From Streptococcus pacificus (GTDB taxonomy: Bacteria > Bacillota > Bacilli > Lactobacillales > Streptococcaceae): 64,000 nucleotides of DNA. Positions 54,187-64,000 of this stretch are shown here, in pieces (positions within the stretch are counted from its first letter, which is position 1; each line of letters opens with the position of its first letter). Under the pieces are notes generated by a model. The model saw only the letters and a program-made list of their open reading frames with translations. It was not told the DNA's origin and made no database searches. The stretch is from assembly GCF_016481305.1 (NCBI RefSeq), contig NZ_JAENBO010000004.1, positions 1 through 64,000 on the forward strand, read 5' to 3'. The translations under genes were made by a program, and so were the position numbers.

Positions 54187-56268
54187 ATGGCTCGCGAATT
54201 TTCATTAGAAAAAACACGTAATATCGGTATCATGGCTCACGTTGATGCTGGTAAAACTACAACTACAGAGCGTATCCTTTACTACACTGGTAAAATTCAT
54301 AAAATCGGTGAAACTCACGAAGGTGCCTCTCAAATGGACTGGATGGAACAAGAGCAAGAACGTGGTATTACAATTACTTCTGCCGCAACAACTGCTCAAT
54401 GGAAAAACCACCGTGTTAACATTATCGACACCCCAGGGCACGTGGACTTCACCATCGAAGTACAACGTTCTCTTCGTGTTCTTGATGGTGCGGTTACTGT
54501 TCTTGACTCACAATCAGGTGTAGAACCTCAAACAGAAACAGTTTGGCGTCAAGCAACTGAATATAAAGTTCCTCGTATTGTATTTGCTAACAAAATGGAC
54601 AAAGTGGGAGCAGACTTCCTTTACTCAGTAAGTACACTCCATGACCGTTTACAAGCTAACGCTCACCCAATTCAATTACCTATCGGTTCAGAAGATGACT
54701 TTGTTGGTATTATCGACCTTGTCACTATGAAAGCTGAAATTTATACTAACGATTTGGGAACAGATATTCGTGAAGAAGAAATTCCAGAAGAATACCTTGA
54801 ATTAGCTCAAGAATGGCGTGAAAAATTAGTTGAAGCTGTTGCAGAAACTGATGAAGAATTAACAATGAAATACCTTGAAGGTGAAGAAATCACTGAAGCA
54901 GAATTAAAAGCTGGTATCCGTAAAGCAACAATTAATGTTGAATTTTACCCAGTACTTTGTGGTTCAGCCTTCAAAAACAAAGGTGTGCAATTGATGCTTG
55001 ATGCGGTTATTGATTACCTTCCAAGTCCAATTGATATTCCTGCGATTAAAGGGATTGATCCTGATACTGAAGAAGAAATCAGCAGACCAGCTTCTGATGA
55101 AGCACCGTTTGCTGCACTTGCCTTTAAGATCATGACAGACCCATTTGTTGGACGTCTATCATTCTTCCGTGTGTACTCAGGTGTCCTTAACAGTGGTTCA
55201 TATGTTATGAATACAACTAAAGGTAAACGCGAACGTATTGGTCGTATTCTTCAAATGCATGCGAACAGCCGTCAAGAAATTGAAACAGTTTATGCTGGTG
55301 ATATTGCTGCTGCAGTTGGTCTTAAAGACACAACAACAGGTGATTCATTAACTGATGAAAAATCAAAAGTTATTCTTGAATCTATTGAAGTACCAGAACC
55401 AGTTATCCAATTAATGGTTGAGCCAAAATCTAAAGCTGACCAAGATAAGATGGGTATTGCTCTTCAAAAATTAGCAGAAGAAGATCCTACTTTCCGTGTT
55501 GAAACAAATGCTGAAACAGGTGAAACAGTTATCTCAGGTATGGGAGAACTTCACTTGGATGTCCTTGTTGACCGTATGCGTCGTGAGTTCAAAGTTGAAG
55601 CTAACGTTGGTGCTCCTCAAGTATCATACCGTGAAACTTTCCGTGCTTCAACACAAGCCCGTGGATTCTTCAAACGCCAATCTGGTGGTAAAGGACAATT
55701 CGGTGATGTTTGGATTGAATTTACACCAAATGAAGAAGGTAAAGGCTTCGAATTTGAAAATGCTATCGTCGGTGGTGTGGTTCCTCGTGAATTCGTTCCA
55801 GCCGTTGAAAAAGGTTTGGTTGAATCTATGGCTAACGGTGTTCTTGCTGGTTATCCGATGGTTGACGTTAAAGCAAAACTTTATGATGGTTCTTACCATG
55901 ATGTCGACTCATCTGAAACTGCCTTCAAGATTGCAGCATCACTTGCTTTAAGAGAAGCTGCTAAATCAGCTCAACCAGTTATCCTTGAGCCAATGATGTT
56001 AGTAACTATCACAGCTCCAGAAGAAAATCTTGGAGATGTTATGGGACACGTAACTGCACGTCGTGGACGTGTTGATGGTATGGAAGCACACGGAACAAGC
56101 CAAATTGTTCGTGCCTATGTTCCACTTGCTGAAATGTTTGGATATGCAACTATCCTTCGTTCTGCAACACAAGGACGTGGAACCTTCATGATGGTCTTTG
56201 ACCACTATGAAGATGTGCCTAAGTCAGTTCAAGAAGAAATTATTAAGAAAAATGGTGGTAATGCGTAA
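54187..56268 (+). CDS. fusA: elongation factor G
   Basis: A 693-residue translational GTPase that drives ribosomal translocation. G1 is [12 protein letters not shown] near 17-28, G3 DTPGHVDF near 81, and G4 NKMDKVG near 136; domains II-V follow in full. The ATG at 54187 follows AGGAG, with its own TATAAT about 40 nt upstream. Confidence 0.98.
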   Translation: MAREFSLEKTRNIGIMAHVDAGKTTTTERILYYTGKIHKIGETHEGASQMDWMEQEQERGITITSAATTAQWKNHRVNIIDTPGHVDFTIEVQRSLRVLDGAVTVLDSQSGVEPQTETVWRQATEYKVPRIVFANKMDKVGADFLYSVSTLHDRLQANAHPIQLPIGSEDDFVGIIDLVTMKAEIYTNDLGTDIREEEIPEEYLELAQEWREKLVEAVAETDEELTMKYLEGEEITEAELKAGIRKATINVEFYPVLCGSAFKNKGVQLMLDAVIDYLPSPIDIPAIKGIDPDTEEEISRPASDEAPFAALAFKIMTDPFVGRLSFFRVYSGVLNSGSYVMNTTKGKRERIGRILQMHANSRQEIETVYAGDIAAAVGLKDTTTGDSLTDEKSKVILESIEVPEPVIQLMVEPKSKADQDKMGIALQKLAEEDPTFRVETNAETGETVISGMGELHLDVLVDRMRREFKVEANVGAPQVSYRETFRASTQARGFFKRQSGGKGQFGDVWIEFTPNEEGKGFEFENAIVGGVVPREFVPAVEKGLVESMANGVLAGYPMVDVKAKLYDGSYHDVDSSETAFKIAASLALREAAKSAQPVILEPMMLVTITAPEENLGDVMGHVTARRGRVDGMEAHGTSQIVRAYVPLAEMFGYATILRSATQGRGTFMMVFDHYEDVPKSVQEEIIKKNGGNA

Positions 56269-56279
56269 TAGCAATCACT

Positions 56280-56308
56280 AAAAGGCTTACTCTAGTAAGC
56301 CTTTTTTG
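56280..56308 (+). terminator. terminator of fusA
   Basis: AAAAGGCTTAC pairs with GTAAGCCTTTT around a short loop. Confidence 0.85.
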
Positions 56309-56442
56309 TTGTCTAATGGACAGCTTTCATAAAATACTTAAAACACCAGAATAAGCTTTTTATCTGGGAGCATTTTTTATGACAAGTTCTAAAAAAAGGA
56401 TTATAATGCGTCTATAATATTAAGTATTAAGGAGATGTTTCT

Positions 56443-57102
56443 ATGACACATAGTTTAATATTTGGAGCAAGTGGTTTTTTAGGCCAATCTGTTGTTAAAG
56501 AATTATTAAAAAGCAATGTCCAAGTGTCTGCGGTAACAAGATCTTTTCAACCCAATCAACAAGAACGTTTTAATCCCAAAGTCAACTGGCTAGAAGCAGA
56601 TTTGTATAATGGTAAAGAGTGGCAACACTTATTAAAAGGTGTTGATAATGTTATTGATTTGGTCGGCATCTATGCTGAAGATCCTGATAAAGGGATAACC
56701 TTTGATCGTGTTATTTATCAAGCAGCAAAAGCTATTGCTGATGAAGTCGCTAAAAGTAATGTTTCTCGCTTTATCTATGTTTCAGTTGATTTATCTAATG
56801 AAAACAATCCCAAAGGCTATCTAAAAGCTAAAAGAGAGGCAGAAAATTACCTAGGTGGAAAAGCTTTTGACACCACTATCTTTCGTCCAGGATTAATGTA
56901 TGGACAAGCAAAACCAAGTACAGTGACATTGGCTGAGAAAATCTTAAAAAATCTTGATGATAATAGTCCATCATGGCCAAACAGACCTCTTTCTGTGAAA
57001 ACAGTCGCTAAAGCAATTGCTCAAGTGGTTAGTGAGGGGAGCAAAAAGCCTATTTATGAGATCGATGATATGGATGCTCTTATAAATAAGAATGATAACT
57101 AA
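56443..57102 (+). CDS. NAD(P)-binding epimerase/NmrA-like protein
   Basis: A 219-residue Rossmann-fold protein with the nucleotide-binding GASGFLGQS at residues 8-16 and an atypical short-chain-dehydrogenase core (FIYVSVDLS near 105, then Lys in YLKAKREAE). It resembles the NDUFA9-like/NmrA-type family of putative sensors or reductases; no substrate is predictable. The ATG at 56443 follows AAGGAG. It is monocistronic. Confidence 0.8.
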   Translation: MTHSLIFGASGFLGQSVVKELLKSNVQVSAVTRSFQPNQQERFNPKVNWLEADLYNGKEWQHLLKGVDNVIDLVGIYAEDPDKGITFDRVIYQAAKAIADEVAKSNVSRFIYVSVDLSNENNPKGYLKAKREAENYLGGKAFDTTIFRPGLMYGQAKPSTVTLAEKILKNLDDNSPSWPNRPLSVKTVAKAIAQVVSEGSKKPIYEIDDMDALINKNDN

Positions 57103-57457
57103 GTCTTTTGTCTGTTAAGTTGCCAACAATCCTGTTGTTGAAAATAAAAAACTATTTTCCTAATCATTTTCTTAATTTTTCACTAAATGATGTGAAATAT
57201 TATTGATAAAAAGATTATCATAGAAAAAAATTTACTTTAAGACAAACTTTAAAATTTTATATCAAAGGCTAATCTAGCCTATTCTTAAGATACATTAAGC
57301 TATCAGTTTGGATTTTAATTAGTTGCATTTTCTCTCAATTAGTTATATAATACATAGATGAAAGGTACTTGTGTAAGTATACAAGTTATTCTTTTCACAA
57401 ATTAGAGAAATTGTTCTCTAAAATAATAATTTGATTTTCATAAGGAGGAAATCTTTA
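57103..57457 (+). promoter_or_regulatory. gap promoter and leader
   Basis: TTGCAT (57323-57328) and TATAAT (57346-57351) are 17 nt apart. The ~100-nt leader has two hairpins, ACTTGT/ACAAGT (57367-57386) and AGAGAA/TTCTCT (57403-57418), before GGAGGAA. The upstream part, 57103-57300, is AT-rich and without a visible gene. Confidence 0.7.
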
Positions 57458-58471
57458 ATGGTAGTTAAAGTTGGTATTAACGGATTTGGACGTATCGGAC
57501 GTCTTGCATTTCGTCGTATTCAAAATGTAGAAGGTATTGAAGTAGCTCGTATTAACGACCTTACTGACCCTAAAATGCTTGCTCATTTATTAAAATATGA
57601 CACAACTCAAGGTCGTTTCGATGGTGACGTTGAAGTTAAAGAAGATGGCTTTACAGTTAACGGAAAATTTGTGAAAGTTTCTGCTGAAAGCAATCCAGAA
57701 AACATTGATTGGGCTAGCGACGGTGTTGAAATCGTTCTTGAAGCAACAGGATTCTTTGCAAGCAAAGCTGGCGCTGAAAAACATTTACATGAAAAAGGTG
57801 CTAAAAAAGTTGTTATCACAGCTCCTGGTGGAAACGATGTTAAAACAATCGTATTTAACACAAACCATGACGTTTTAGATGGTAGCGAAACAGTTATTTC
57901 TGGTGCTTCATGTACTACAAACTGCTTGGCACCTATGGCAGCAGCTTTGAATAACGCTTTTGGTGTTCAAGTTGGTACTATGACAACAATCCATGCTTAC
58001 ACTGGTGACCAAATGACTCTTGATGGACCACACCGTAAAGGTGACTTCCGTCGTGCACGTGCAGCTGCTGAAAACATTGTTCCTAACTCAACAGGTGCTG
58101 CTAAAGCTATTGGTTTAGTTATCCCAGAATTGAATGGTAAACTTCAAGGTCATGCACAACGTGTTCCTGTACCAGTTGGTTCATTAACAGAACTTGTTAC
58201 TATTTTAGATAAAAAAGTAACTGTTGAAGAAGTTAATGCAGCAATGAAAGCAGTAGCAAACGAAAGCTATGGCTACACTGAAGATGAAATTGTATCATCA
58301 GACATCATTGGTATGACTTACGGTTCATTGTTTGATGCGACTCAAACTGAAGTTACTGAGTCTGCTGATGGAAAACAATTAGTTAAAACAGTTTCATGGT
58401 ATGACAATGAAATGTCTTACACTGCACAACTTGTTCGTACACTTGAGTACTTTGCAAAATTGTCTAAATAA
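57458..58471 (+). CDS. gap: glyceraldehyde-3-phosphate dehydrogenase
   Basis: A 337-residue glycolytic enzyme with NAD-binding [13 protein letters not shown] at the N terminus, the catalytic Cys in [12 protein letters not shown] near 152 and the [15 protein letters not shown] end. In pyogenic streptococci the same protein (Plr/SDH) is also found on the surface binding plasmin(ogen). The ATG at 57458 follows AGGAGG; nine upstream codons in frame are leader. Confidence 0.98.
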   Translation: MVVKVGINGFGRIGRLAFRRIQNVEGIEVARINDLTDPKMLAHLLKYDTTQGRFDGDVEVKEDGFTVNGKFVKVSAESNPENIDWASDGVEIVLEATGFFASKAGAEKHLHEKGAKKVVITAPGGNDVKTIVFNTNHDVLDGSETVISGASCTTNCLAPMAAALNNAFGVQVGTMTTIHAYTGDQMTLDGPHRKGDFRRARAAAENIVPNSTGAAKAIGLVIPELNGKLQGHAQRVPVPVGSLTELVTILDKKVTVEEVNAAMKAVANESYGYTEDEIVSSDIIGMTYGSLFDATQTEVTESADGKQLVKTVSWYDNEMSYTAQLVRTLEYFAKLSK

Positions 58472-58480
58472 GCTTAAATA

Positions 58481-58507
58481 AGAGAGATGCGTGAGCATCT
58501 CTTTTTT
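58481..58507 (+). terminator. terminator of gap
   Basis: AGAGATGC and GCATCTCT pair around GTGA, followed by a T run. Confidence 0.85.
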
Positions 58508-58609
58508 GCTGAAAATAATCAGAAAATCCTTGCTATCATTACTTTTTATATCGTTTTTGATGAATTTGTGATATAATTATCTTATTAAAAAATAAGGAGT
58601 CTTAATTAA

Positions 58610-59806
58610 ATGGCTAAACTAACTGTTAAAGACGTTGATTTAAAAGGCAAAAAAGTTCTCGTTCGTGTTGACTTTAATGTGCCTTTAAAAGATGGTGTTA
58701 TTACTAACGATAACCGTATTTCTGCCGCATTACCTACTATCAAATATATTATTGAAAATGGTGGACGTGCGATTTTATTCTCTCACTTAGGACGTGTAAA
58801 AGAAGAAGCAGATAAAGAAGGTAAATCACTTGCACCTGTAGCACTTGATCTTGGAAAGAAATTAGGTCAAGACGTTGTTTTTCCTGGTGTGACACGTGGT
58901 GAAAAATTAGAAGCTGCTATCGCTGACTTGAAAGATGGGGATGTTCTTCTTGTTGAAAACACTCGTTTTGAAGATGTTGATGGTAAGAAAGAATCAAAAA
59001 ATGACCCTGAACTTGGTAAATACTGGGCAAGTTTAGGAGATGGTATTTTTGTTAATGATGCTTTTGGAACAGCTCACCGTGCCCATGCTTCAAATGTTGG
59101 TATTTCTGCTAACGTTGACAAAGCTGTTGCTGGCTTCTTGTTAGAAAATGAAATTGCCTATATTAAAGAAGCGGTAGAAACGCCTGAGCGTCCATTTGTA
59201 GCGATTCTTGGTGGTTCAAAAGTATCTGATAAGATTGGTGTTATTGAAAATCTACTTGATAAGGCTGACAAGGTGCTTATCGGTGGTGGAATGACTTATA
59301 CCTTCTACAAAGCACAAGGTATTGAAATTGGTAATTCATTAGTAGAAGAAGATAAATTAGCTGTTGCTAAAGCACTTCTTGAAAAAGCTAATGGTAAATT
59401 AATCTTACCAGTTGACTCAAAAGAAGCAAATGCTTTCGCTGATTACACAGAAGTTCGTGATACTGAAGCTGAAGCAGTTTCAGAAGGTTTCCTTGGACTA
59501 GACATTGGACCAAAATCAATTGCTAAATTTGATGAAGCTTTGACTGGTGCTAAAACAGTTGTTTGGAATGGACCAATGGGTGTTTTTGAAAATCCTGACT
59601 TCCAAGCGGGAACAATCGGAGTAATGGATGCGATTGTAAAACAACCAGGTGTTAAATCAATCATTGGTGGTGGTGATTCTGCTGCAGCTGCTATTAACCT
59701 CGGCCGTGCTGACAAATTCTCATGGATTTCAACTGGTGGTGGTGCGTCAATGGAACTTCTTGAAGGAAAAGAATTACCAGGTCTTTCAGCACTTACTGAA
59801 AAATAA
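58610..59806 (+). CDS. pgk: phosphoglycerate kinase
   Basis: A 398-residue glycolytic kinase with the signature [14 protein letters not shown] near 17-30, the substrate-binding SHLGR near 58, and nucleotide-binding [11 protein letters not shown] near 198 and GGGDSAAA near 352. The ATG at 58610 follows AAGGAGT. A terminator separates it from gap. Confidence 0.98.
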   Translation: MAKLTVKDVDLKGKKVLVRVDFNVPLKDGVITNDNRISAALPTIKYIIENGGRAILFSHLGRVKEEADKEGKSLAPVALDLGKKLGQDVVFPGVTRGEKLEAAIADLKDGDVLLVENTRFEDVDGKKESKNDPELGKYWASLGDGIFVNDAFGTAHRAHASNVGISANVDKAVAGFLLENEIAYIKEAVETPERPFVAILGGSKVSDKIGVIENLLDKADKVLIGGGMTYTFYKAQGIEIGNSLVEEDKLAVAKALLEKANGKLILPVDSKEANAFADYTEVRDTEAEAVSEGFLGLDIGPKSIAKFDEALTGAKTVVWNGPMGVFENPDFQAGTIGVMDAIVKQPGVKSIIGGGDSAAAAINLGRADKFSWISTGGGASMELLEGKELPGLSALTEK

Positions 59807-59821
59807 GAGATAATTTTTGTG

Positions 59822-59852
59822 AAACAGCAGGCTTTGTGTCTGCTGTTTTTCG
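59822..59852 (+). terminator. terminator of pgk
   Basis: AAACAGCAG and CTGCTGTTT pair around a short loop. Confidence 0.8.
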
Positions 59853-59935
59853 TTTTATAAGAAAAGCAATATCTTGACAAACAAATGATATTATCTTAGA
59901 ATTTAAGTGCTTGCTAAGCAAAAAGGTAGGGGATA

Positions 59936-60445
59936 ATGAAGTATAGATTTAATCGCAAAGAGATGAAAATAGGGATGCGAACGGCAAAGACTGGTTTGTC
60001 AGTTTTTACCGTCTTATTACTTTTTCATTTTCTAGGTTGGGAGGGCACACAGATTGCCGCTTTAACAACTGTTTTTAGTTTAAGAGAAGATTTTGATAAA
60101 AGTGTATCGTTTGGCTGGTCTCGCGTGATCGGAAACAGTATCGGAGGGTTTTTTGCTCTTGTTTTTTATTTAGTTGATGGCTTTTTTCATAGTTCTTTTT
60201 TAGTGACTTTATTTCTTGTTCCCATCCTAACCATGTTAACGATTGTTTTAAATGTGGCTATTGATAATAAGTCCGGTATTATTGGTGCGACAGCAGCACT
60301 CTTGATTATCACCTTGTCAATCCCTTCTGGGGATACCATTGTTTATGTTTTTGCAAGGGTTTTTGAAACCTTTGTTGGTGTGTTTATTGCCATTATTATT
60401 AATAGTGATGTTGATAAGTTACGCCAGTATTTAACTAGAAAATAG
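59936..60445 (+). CDS. aromatic acid exporter-like (FUSC/DUF939-type) membrane protein
   Basis: A 169-residue protein with four hydrophobic segments, equal to one membrane bundle of the FUSC family, and KIGMRTAKTGLSVF plus REDFDKSVSFGWSRVIGN blocks. It lacks the cytoplasmic C-terminal domain of longer relatives. The ATG at 59936 follows TAGGGG. It sits between pgk and glnR in streptococci and its role is unknown. Residues ~75-81 and the whole order of helices resemble half of the protein at 425. Confidence 0.75.
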   Translation: MKYRFNRKEMKIGMRTAKTGLSVFTVLLLFHFLGWEGTQIAALTTVFSLREDFDKSVSFGWSRVIGNSIGGFFALVFYLVDGFFHSSFLVTLFLVPILTMLTIVLNVAIDNKSGIIGATAALLIITLSIPSGDTIVYVFARVFETFVGVFIAIIINSDVDKLRQYLTRK

Positions 60446-60460
60446 AATGTCAGTCATCTA

Positions 60461-60477
60461 TGTTATATTTTATGACA
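60461..60477. promoter_or_regulatory. GlnR box
   Basis: TGTTA-N7-TGACA fits the consensus TGTNA-N7-TNACA exactly and lies 7 nt before the -35 of glnRA. Confidence 0.9.
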
Positions 60478-60484
60478 TGAACGG

Positions 60485-60513
60485 TTGACTTTTTTTTGTT
60501 TTACTTATATAAT
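60485..60513 (+). promoter_or_regulatory. promoter of glnR-glnA
   Basis: TTGACT and TATAAT are 17 nt apart. Confidence 0.85.
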
Positions 60514-60538
60514 GAACAAGAAGAAGGGGGTAATCGGC

Positions 60539-60913
60539 ATGAAAGAAAAAGAATTAAGACGTTCATTGGCTGTTTTTCCGATGGGCTCTGTTATGAAGTT
60601 AACTGATTTAACAGCGCGTCAAATTCGTTATTATGAAGACCAGGGCCTGATTAAGCCAGAAAGATCAACGGGTAATAGAAGGCTTTATTCACTTAATGAT
60701 ATGGATTTGTTGTTAGAAATAAAAGATTTTATTAATGAAGGCAAACTGATTGCTGATATTAAAAAACAATACGAGCATCGTGATGAAAGTCAGTTTACTG
60801 AGGATAAACCACTCTCTGATACTGAAGTTCGCCGTATTTTATATGATGAATTTGCTAAACAAAGCGGTTTTTCTACCCCTTCAACTGCTATTAGTGACCT
60901 TAACCTCTTATAA
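60539..60913 (+). CDS. glnR: nitrogen-responsive repressor GlnR
   Basis: A 124-residue MerR-type regulator with the winged helix at about 15-85 (RQIRYYEDQGLIKPERSTGN) and a C-terminal tail (STAISDLNLL) that senses feedback-inhibited glutamine synthetase in this family. It represses glnRA through the box upstream. The ATG at 60539 follows a GGGGG tract; the longer frame includes the promoter. Confidence 0.95.
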   Translation: MKEKELRRSLAVFPMGSVMKLTDLTARQIRYYEDQGLIKPERSTGNRRLYSLNDMDLLLEIKDFINEGKLIADIKKQYEHRDESQFTEDKPLSDTEVRRILYDEFAKQSGFSTPSTAISDLNLL

Positions 60914-60929
60914 TTAAAAAGGAGAAATG

Positions 60930-62273
60930 ATGACAATTACAGAAAAAACCATCCGTCGTGAGATTGAAGAAAAAAATGTGACCTTTTTACGTCTCATGTT
61001 TACTGATATTTTGGGAACCATGAAAAATGTTGAAATTCCTGCAACAAAAGAACAGTTAGACAAGGTCTTATCTAATAAGGCAATGTTTGATGGCTCTTCC
61101 ATTGAAGGCTTTGTCCGCATTAATGAATCTGATATGTACCTTTATCCTGATTTATCAACCTGGACAGTTTTTCCTTGGGGAGATGAAAACGGTGCAGTGG
61201 GTGGACTCATTTGTGATGTCTATACTGCTGAAGGGCAGCCCTTTGCAGGTGACCCGAGAGGAAATTTAAAACGTAATATTAAACGTATGGAAGAATTGGG
61301 CTTTAAGTCCTTTAACCTTGGTCCAGAGCCAGAGTTTTTCCTTTTCAAGATGGATGAGAATGGGAAGCCCACTTTAGAAGTGAATGACCGTGGTGGTTAT
61401 TTTGATCTTGCCCCTACAGACTTAGCTGATAACACACGTCGTGAAATTGTGCGTGTTCTAACAGAAATGGGCTTTGAAGTGGAGGCGAGTCATCATGAGT
61501 GTGCTGTTGGTCAGCATGAAATTGATTTTAAATATGCTGATGCCTTGGCAGCTTGTGATAACATTCAGTTGTTTAAGTTGGTTGTTAAAACGATTGCTAG
61601 AAAACACGGTATGTATGCTACATTTATGGCTAAACCTAAGTTTGGAATAGCAGGCTCTGGTATGCACTGCAACATGTCACTCTTTACTGATGAAGGAAAT
61701 GCCTTCTTTGATGAGAATGATAAAAGAGGCATGCAACTGTCTAAAACAGCCTACCATTTCCTTGGTGGTTTGATGGCACATGCTTATAGCTATACAGCCA
61801 TTACAAATCCAACGGTTAATTCTTATAAACGTTTGGTGCCAGGCTATGAAGCGCCTGTCTATATCGCTTGGGCAGGTCGTAATCGTTCTCCTTTAATCCG
61901 TGTTCCAGCTTCACGAGGGGCAAGCACACGTTTGGAATTACGTTCAGTTGATCCTACTGCAAATCCTTACTTGGCGATGGCTGTTTTATTAGCGTCTGGT
62001 CTAGATGGTATTGTTAATAAAATAGAAGCACCAAAACCAATTGAGACCAATATTTATGCCATGACAGCAGAAGAACGTAAAAAAGCAGGCATTGTTGATT
62101 TACCTTCTACCCTTCACAATGCTTTAAAAGCCTTGAAAAAATCAACTGTTGTCAAGGAAGCCCTCGGAGATCATATCTATACTAATTTTTATGATGCTAA
62201 GCGTATTGAATGGGCCAGCTATGCTTCTTATGTGTCTCAGTGGGAAATTGATAACTATCTTGAATTATATTAA
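60930..62273 (+). CDS. glnA: glutamine synthetase, type I-alpha
   Basis: A 447-residue enzyme, the short Gram-positive form without the adenylylation loop. It has [10 protein letters not shown] near 49-58, EPEFFLF near 131, [17 protein letters not shown] near 293 and [10 protein letters not shown] near 345. It makes glutamine from glutamate and ammonia and controls GlnR. Of two adjacent ATGs the second (60930) has better spacing from AAGGAG; the first is at 60927. Confidence 0.97.
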   Translation: MTITEKTIRREIEEKNVTFLRLMFTDILGTMKNVEIPATKEQLDKVLSNKAMFDGSSIEGFVRINESDMYLYPDLSTWTVFPWGDENGAVGGLICDVYTAEGQPFAGDPRGNLKRNIKRMEELGFKSFNLGPEPEFFLFKMDENGKPTLEVNDRGGYFDLAPTDLADNTRREIVRVLTEMGFEVEASHHECAVGQHEIDFKYADALAACDNIQLFKLVVKTIARKHGMYATFMAKPKFGIAGSGMHCNMSLFTDEGNAFFDENDKRGMQLSKTAYHFLGGLMAHAYSYTAITNPTVNSYKRLVPGYEAPVYIAWAGRNRSPLIRVPASRGASTRLELRSVDPTANPYLAMAVLLASGLDGIVNKIEAPKPIETNIYAMTAEERKKAGIVDLPSTLHNALKALKKSTVVKEALGDHIYTNFYDAKRIEWASYASYVSQWEIDNYLELY

Positions 62274-62283
62274 AACCTAGTTA

Positions 62284-62314
62284 AAAGGCAAGCTTATCAG
62301 GCTTGTCTTTTTTT
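62284..62314 (+). terminator. terminator of glnRA
   Basis: AAGGCAAGC pairs with GCTTGTCTT, followed by a T run. Confidence 0.8.
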
Positions 62315-62411
62315 TGTTAATGATTTTCTTTACAACTGTTATCTGACTTTAAACAAATTGACATATTAATAGCTTATGATAAGTATAAAACTGGATTCAA
62401 AGGAGAAAAAA

Positions 62412-63032
62412 GTGAAAAAAGTAAAGCAAACATCAAAATTATGGTTACAACAATTAATGCTAGTTGGTGCAGTGTCAGCAACGACTCTTTTAGCTAACGA
62501 GGTAGCTTTGGCAGATGAACATGTGATTCAAAATGGTGATTCTTTCTATAGTATTGCACAGCAATATGGTATGGATATGTATGAATTGGCAGCAATGAAT
62601 AATCTTGATGTTTCAAGCCTTATTCTCCCTGGTCAAGTATTAACTGTTTCAACTCCAGCACCAGCTCCAGTAGAGGTTTCTCAAGGAACTGAAGGGTATA
62701 CAGGTAGTTACCCAATTGGTCAATGTACTTGGGGTGTTCAACAATTAGCACCTTGGGTCGGTGAATGGTGGGGCAACGGTGGCGATTGGGCCGGAACTGC
62801 TTCTTGGTTAGGCTACCAAATTGGTAAAACACCTATGGTTGGTTCAATCATTTGCTGGACAGATGGTGGCTATGGTCATGTGGCTTATGTCATTGATGTT
62901 CAAAGTGAAACAAGTATTCAAGTATTAGAAGCAAACTTTAATGGTCAACAATGGATTGATAACTACAGAGGTTGGTTTAATCCGTATGATGGGGTGACAC
63001 CAGGTGAAGTGACTTATATCTATCCTTATTAA
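62412..63032 (+). CDS. secreted LysM-CHAP peptidoglycan hydrolase
   Basis: A 206-residue exported protein with a signal peptide ending near ALA at residue 34 and one LysM domain (about 37-82, with HVIQNGDSFYSIAQQYG). A Pro/Ala linker leads to a C-terminal CHAP domain with the catalytic Cys in GQCTWGV near 112 and His in YGHVAYV near 158. CHAP amidases/endopeptidases cut peptidoglycan cross-bridges or stems, often for daughter-cell separation. Start GTG 62412 follows AAAGGAG; the frame extends 12 codons further over the promoter region. TTGACA at 62358 is a likely -35. Confidence 0.9.
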   Translation: MKKVKQTSKLWLQQLMLVGAVSATTLLANEVALADEHVIQNGDSFYSIAQQYGMDMYELAAMNNLDVSSLILPGQVLTVSTPAPAPVEVSQGTEGYTGSYPIGQCTWGVQQLAPWVGEWWGNGGDWAGTASWLGYQIGKTPMVGSIICWTDGGYGHVAYVIDVQSETSIQVLEANFNGQQWIDNYRGWFNPYDGVTPGEVTYIYPY

Positions 63033-63040
63033 TGGTACTG

Positions 63041-63075
63041 TAAAAACGCTCATCGCTTGCGATGAACGTTTTTAT
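63041..63075 (+). terminator. terminator of the CHAP gene
   Basis: CTCATCGC and GCGATGA form a tight stem flanked by AAAAACG and CGTTTTT. Confidence 0.8.
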
Positions 63076-63098
63076 GATGGATTGGTTAAACAATGTGA

Positions 63099-63135
63099 TA
63101 AAAAACGCTAGATATTTTATCTAGCGCTTTTTTTA
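63099..63135. terminator. terminator of the RNase J gene, bidirectional
   Basis: CGCTAGATA and TATCTAGCG pair around a short loop, with A and T runs on both sides. Confidence 0.85.
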
Positions 63136-64000
63136 TTATTTATCGGGTGTTAAAATCATCGGAATGATGATTGGTTCACGTTCTGTTTTTTCGTATAGGA
63201 AAGGACGAAGAGCATTTACGATAGAACCATTTAAGGACTGGATGCTAGCATCCTTGTTTTTGAGTGCAATCCTAATAGTATTAAAGAGAAGGCGTTGGGT
63301 TTCTCTGATTAAGTCACCTGACTCTCTCATATAGATAAAGCCACGACTAAGGATATCTGGTCCAGCTAAAATCATTTGAGAATCAAAATCGACTGTAGCA
63401 ACTGCAAGCACCACACCGTCTTCTGATAAATCACGACGATCTTTTAAAACAGCAGCACCGATATCGCCAATACCTTTACCATCAACATAGATGTCTTGGG
63501 CATTGAATTTGCCAGCCATACGAGCTGAATCTCTGGTTACCGCCAATACATCACCATTTTCCATGATAAAGATATTTTCTTTTGGGATACCAGTATCATT
63601 AGCAAGTCCAGCATGAACTTTTTGCATACGGTATTCACCGTGGACAGGCATAAAGAATTTTGGCTTAATCAGACTAAGCATGAGTTTTTGCTCTTGTTGA
63701 CCACCATGTCCTGAAGTATGGACGGTATTGACTTTGCTATGGATAACTTCTACGCCAGCTTCTTGGATGGTGTTGATTAGTTTATTAACACTGGTTGTGT
63801 TTCCAGGAATTGGGCTAGATGAGAAGATAACAGTGTCTCCTTGTTGGAGGGAAACTTGTCTGTGTGTTCCGTTAGCGATGCGAGATAGAGCAGCCATTGA
63901 TTCTCCTTGACTTCCCGTACAAAGAATCATGATATCACTAGCATTGTAGTTTTTAATGTCTTTTGGTTCAATAAAGGTTCCCTTAGGCACTTTAATATAA
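63136..64000 (-). CDS. rnj: ribonuclease J, C-terminal half (5' end outside the window)
   Basis: The frame is open to the window edge and ends at 63136. The 288 visible residues cover the end of the beta-CASP domain (LCTGSQGESMAALSRIANG, then SSSPIPGN), the HTSGHG motif and PVHGEYRM with metal-binding His, and the C-terminal domain ending in IIPMILTPDK. RNase J has 5'-3' exonuclease and endonuclease activity in mRNA decay and rRNA maturation. A GTG at 63990 is internal. J1 versus J2 cannot be settled from this part; the sequence looks J1-like. Confidence 0.88.
   Translation of the reverse strand, partial: YIKVPKGTFIEPKDIKNYNASDIMILCTGSQGESMAALSRIANGTHRQVSLQQGDTVIFSSSPIPGNTTSVNKLINTIQEAGVEVIHSKVNTVHTSGHGGQQEQKLMLSLIKPKFFMPVHGEYRMQKVHAGLANDTGIPKENIFIMENGDVLAVTRDSARMAGKFNAQDIYVDGKGIGDIGAAVLKDRRDLSEDGVVLAVATVDFDSQMILAGPDILSRGFIYMRESGDLIRETQRLLFNTIRIALKNKDASIQSLNGSIVNALRPFLYEKTEREPIIIPMILTPDK

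Noticed and set aside
59443..59880. 145-codon antisense ORF in pgk
   Set aside because: A by-product of biased codon use in a highly expressed gene; similar shadows occur in gap, dnaK and fusA.
63728..63910. Plus-strand ORF inside the RNase J gene
   Set aside because: Antisense shadow of conserved beta-CASP codons.

Overview
The window looks like Streptococcus core chromosome, most likely from the pyogenic group (uberis/parauberis/iniae-like by gene order; the species cannot be fixed from sequence alone). The evidence is low GC, the delta subunit of RNA polymerase, a rpsL-rpsG-fus-gap-pgk-(FUSC)-glnR-glnA block, the hrcA-grpE-dnaK-dnaJ operon with CIRCE boxes, a GlnR box, LPXTG surface proteins, Rgg and LXG genes, and a membrane-anchored MsrAB operon.

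Layout. 1-4.5 kb: tail of an LPXTG (Cna-B-like) adhesin, a FUSC membrane protein, then on the minus strand a type VII secretion LXG effector module (two small helper proteins, an LXG toxin split by one in-frame amber codon, and a membrane-anchored candidate immunity protein). 4.6-11.4 kb: housekeeping (tgt, DUF975 protein, CoA-binding protein, polA, MBL hydrolase, tadA, SRP RNA). 11.6-13.6 kb: an LPXTG surface protein with Ig-like domains and seven and a half 60-bp repeats. 13.7-19.2 kb: csp and a ccdA/thioredoxin-lipoprotein/msrAB surface redox-repair operon that runs directly into a YesMN-type two-component system. 19.14-21.43 kb: a small AT-rich island inserted at the 3' end of the sensor kinase gene, bounded by 16-bp direct repeats; it carries a 58-aa protein, a CYTH-domain protein and an Rgg-type regulator, and no recombinase. 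21.5-24.8 kb: VTT membrane protein, CsbD, phosphatase, LdcB-like peptidase, glucosaminidase. 24.8-29.7 kb: heat-shock operon. 29.8-32.4 kb: truA, thiD-like kinase, ECF S component, DUF436. 32.5-39.9 kb: mscS, tig, rpoE, pyrG with a GGGC attenuator leader, alpha/beta hydrolase, tRNA-Leu, fba, rpmB. 40-45 kb: Asp23/FakA pair, ABC transporter-LytTR-DUF3021 operon, rpmH. 45.2-52.1 kb: tatD-rnmV-rsmA and rsgA-rpe-thiN-rmuC-yhaM. 52.1-62.3 kb: purR, rpsL-rpsG, fus, epimerase-like gene, gap, pgk, FUSC, glnR-glnA. 62.4-64 kb: secreted LysM-CHAP hydrolase and the 3' part of RNase J.

Most of the window is conserved housekeeping sequence. The parts that deserve attention are the CYTH-Rgg island and the scar that shows its insertion, the LXG module with its amber codon, four genes whose -10 box lies only 6-7 nt before the start codon (candidate leaderless mRNAs, including polA and truA), the Met-rich linker of the thioredoxin lipoprotein next to MsrAB, and the structured leaders of pyrG and rpsL.
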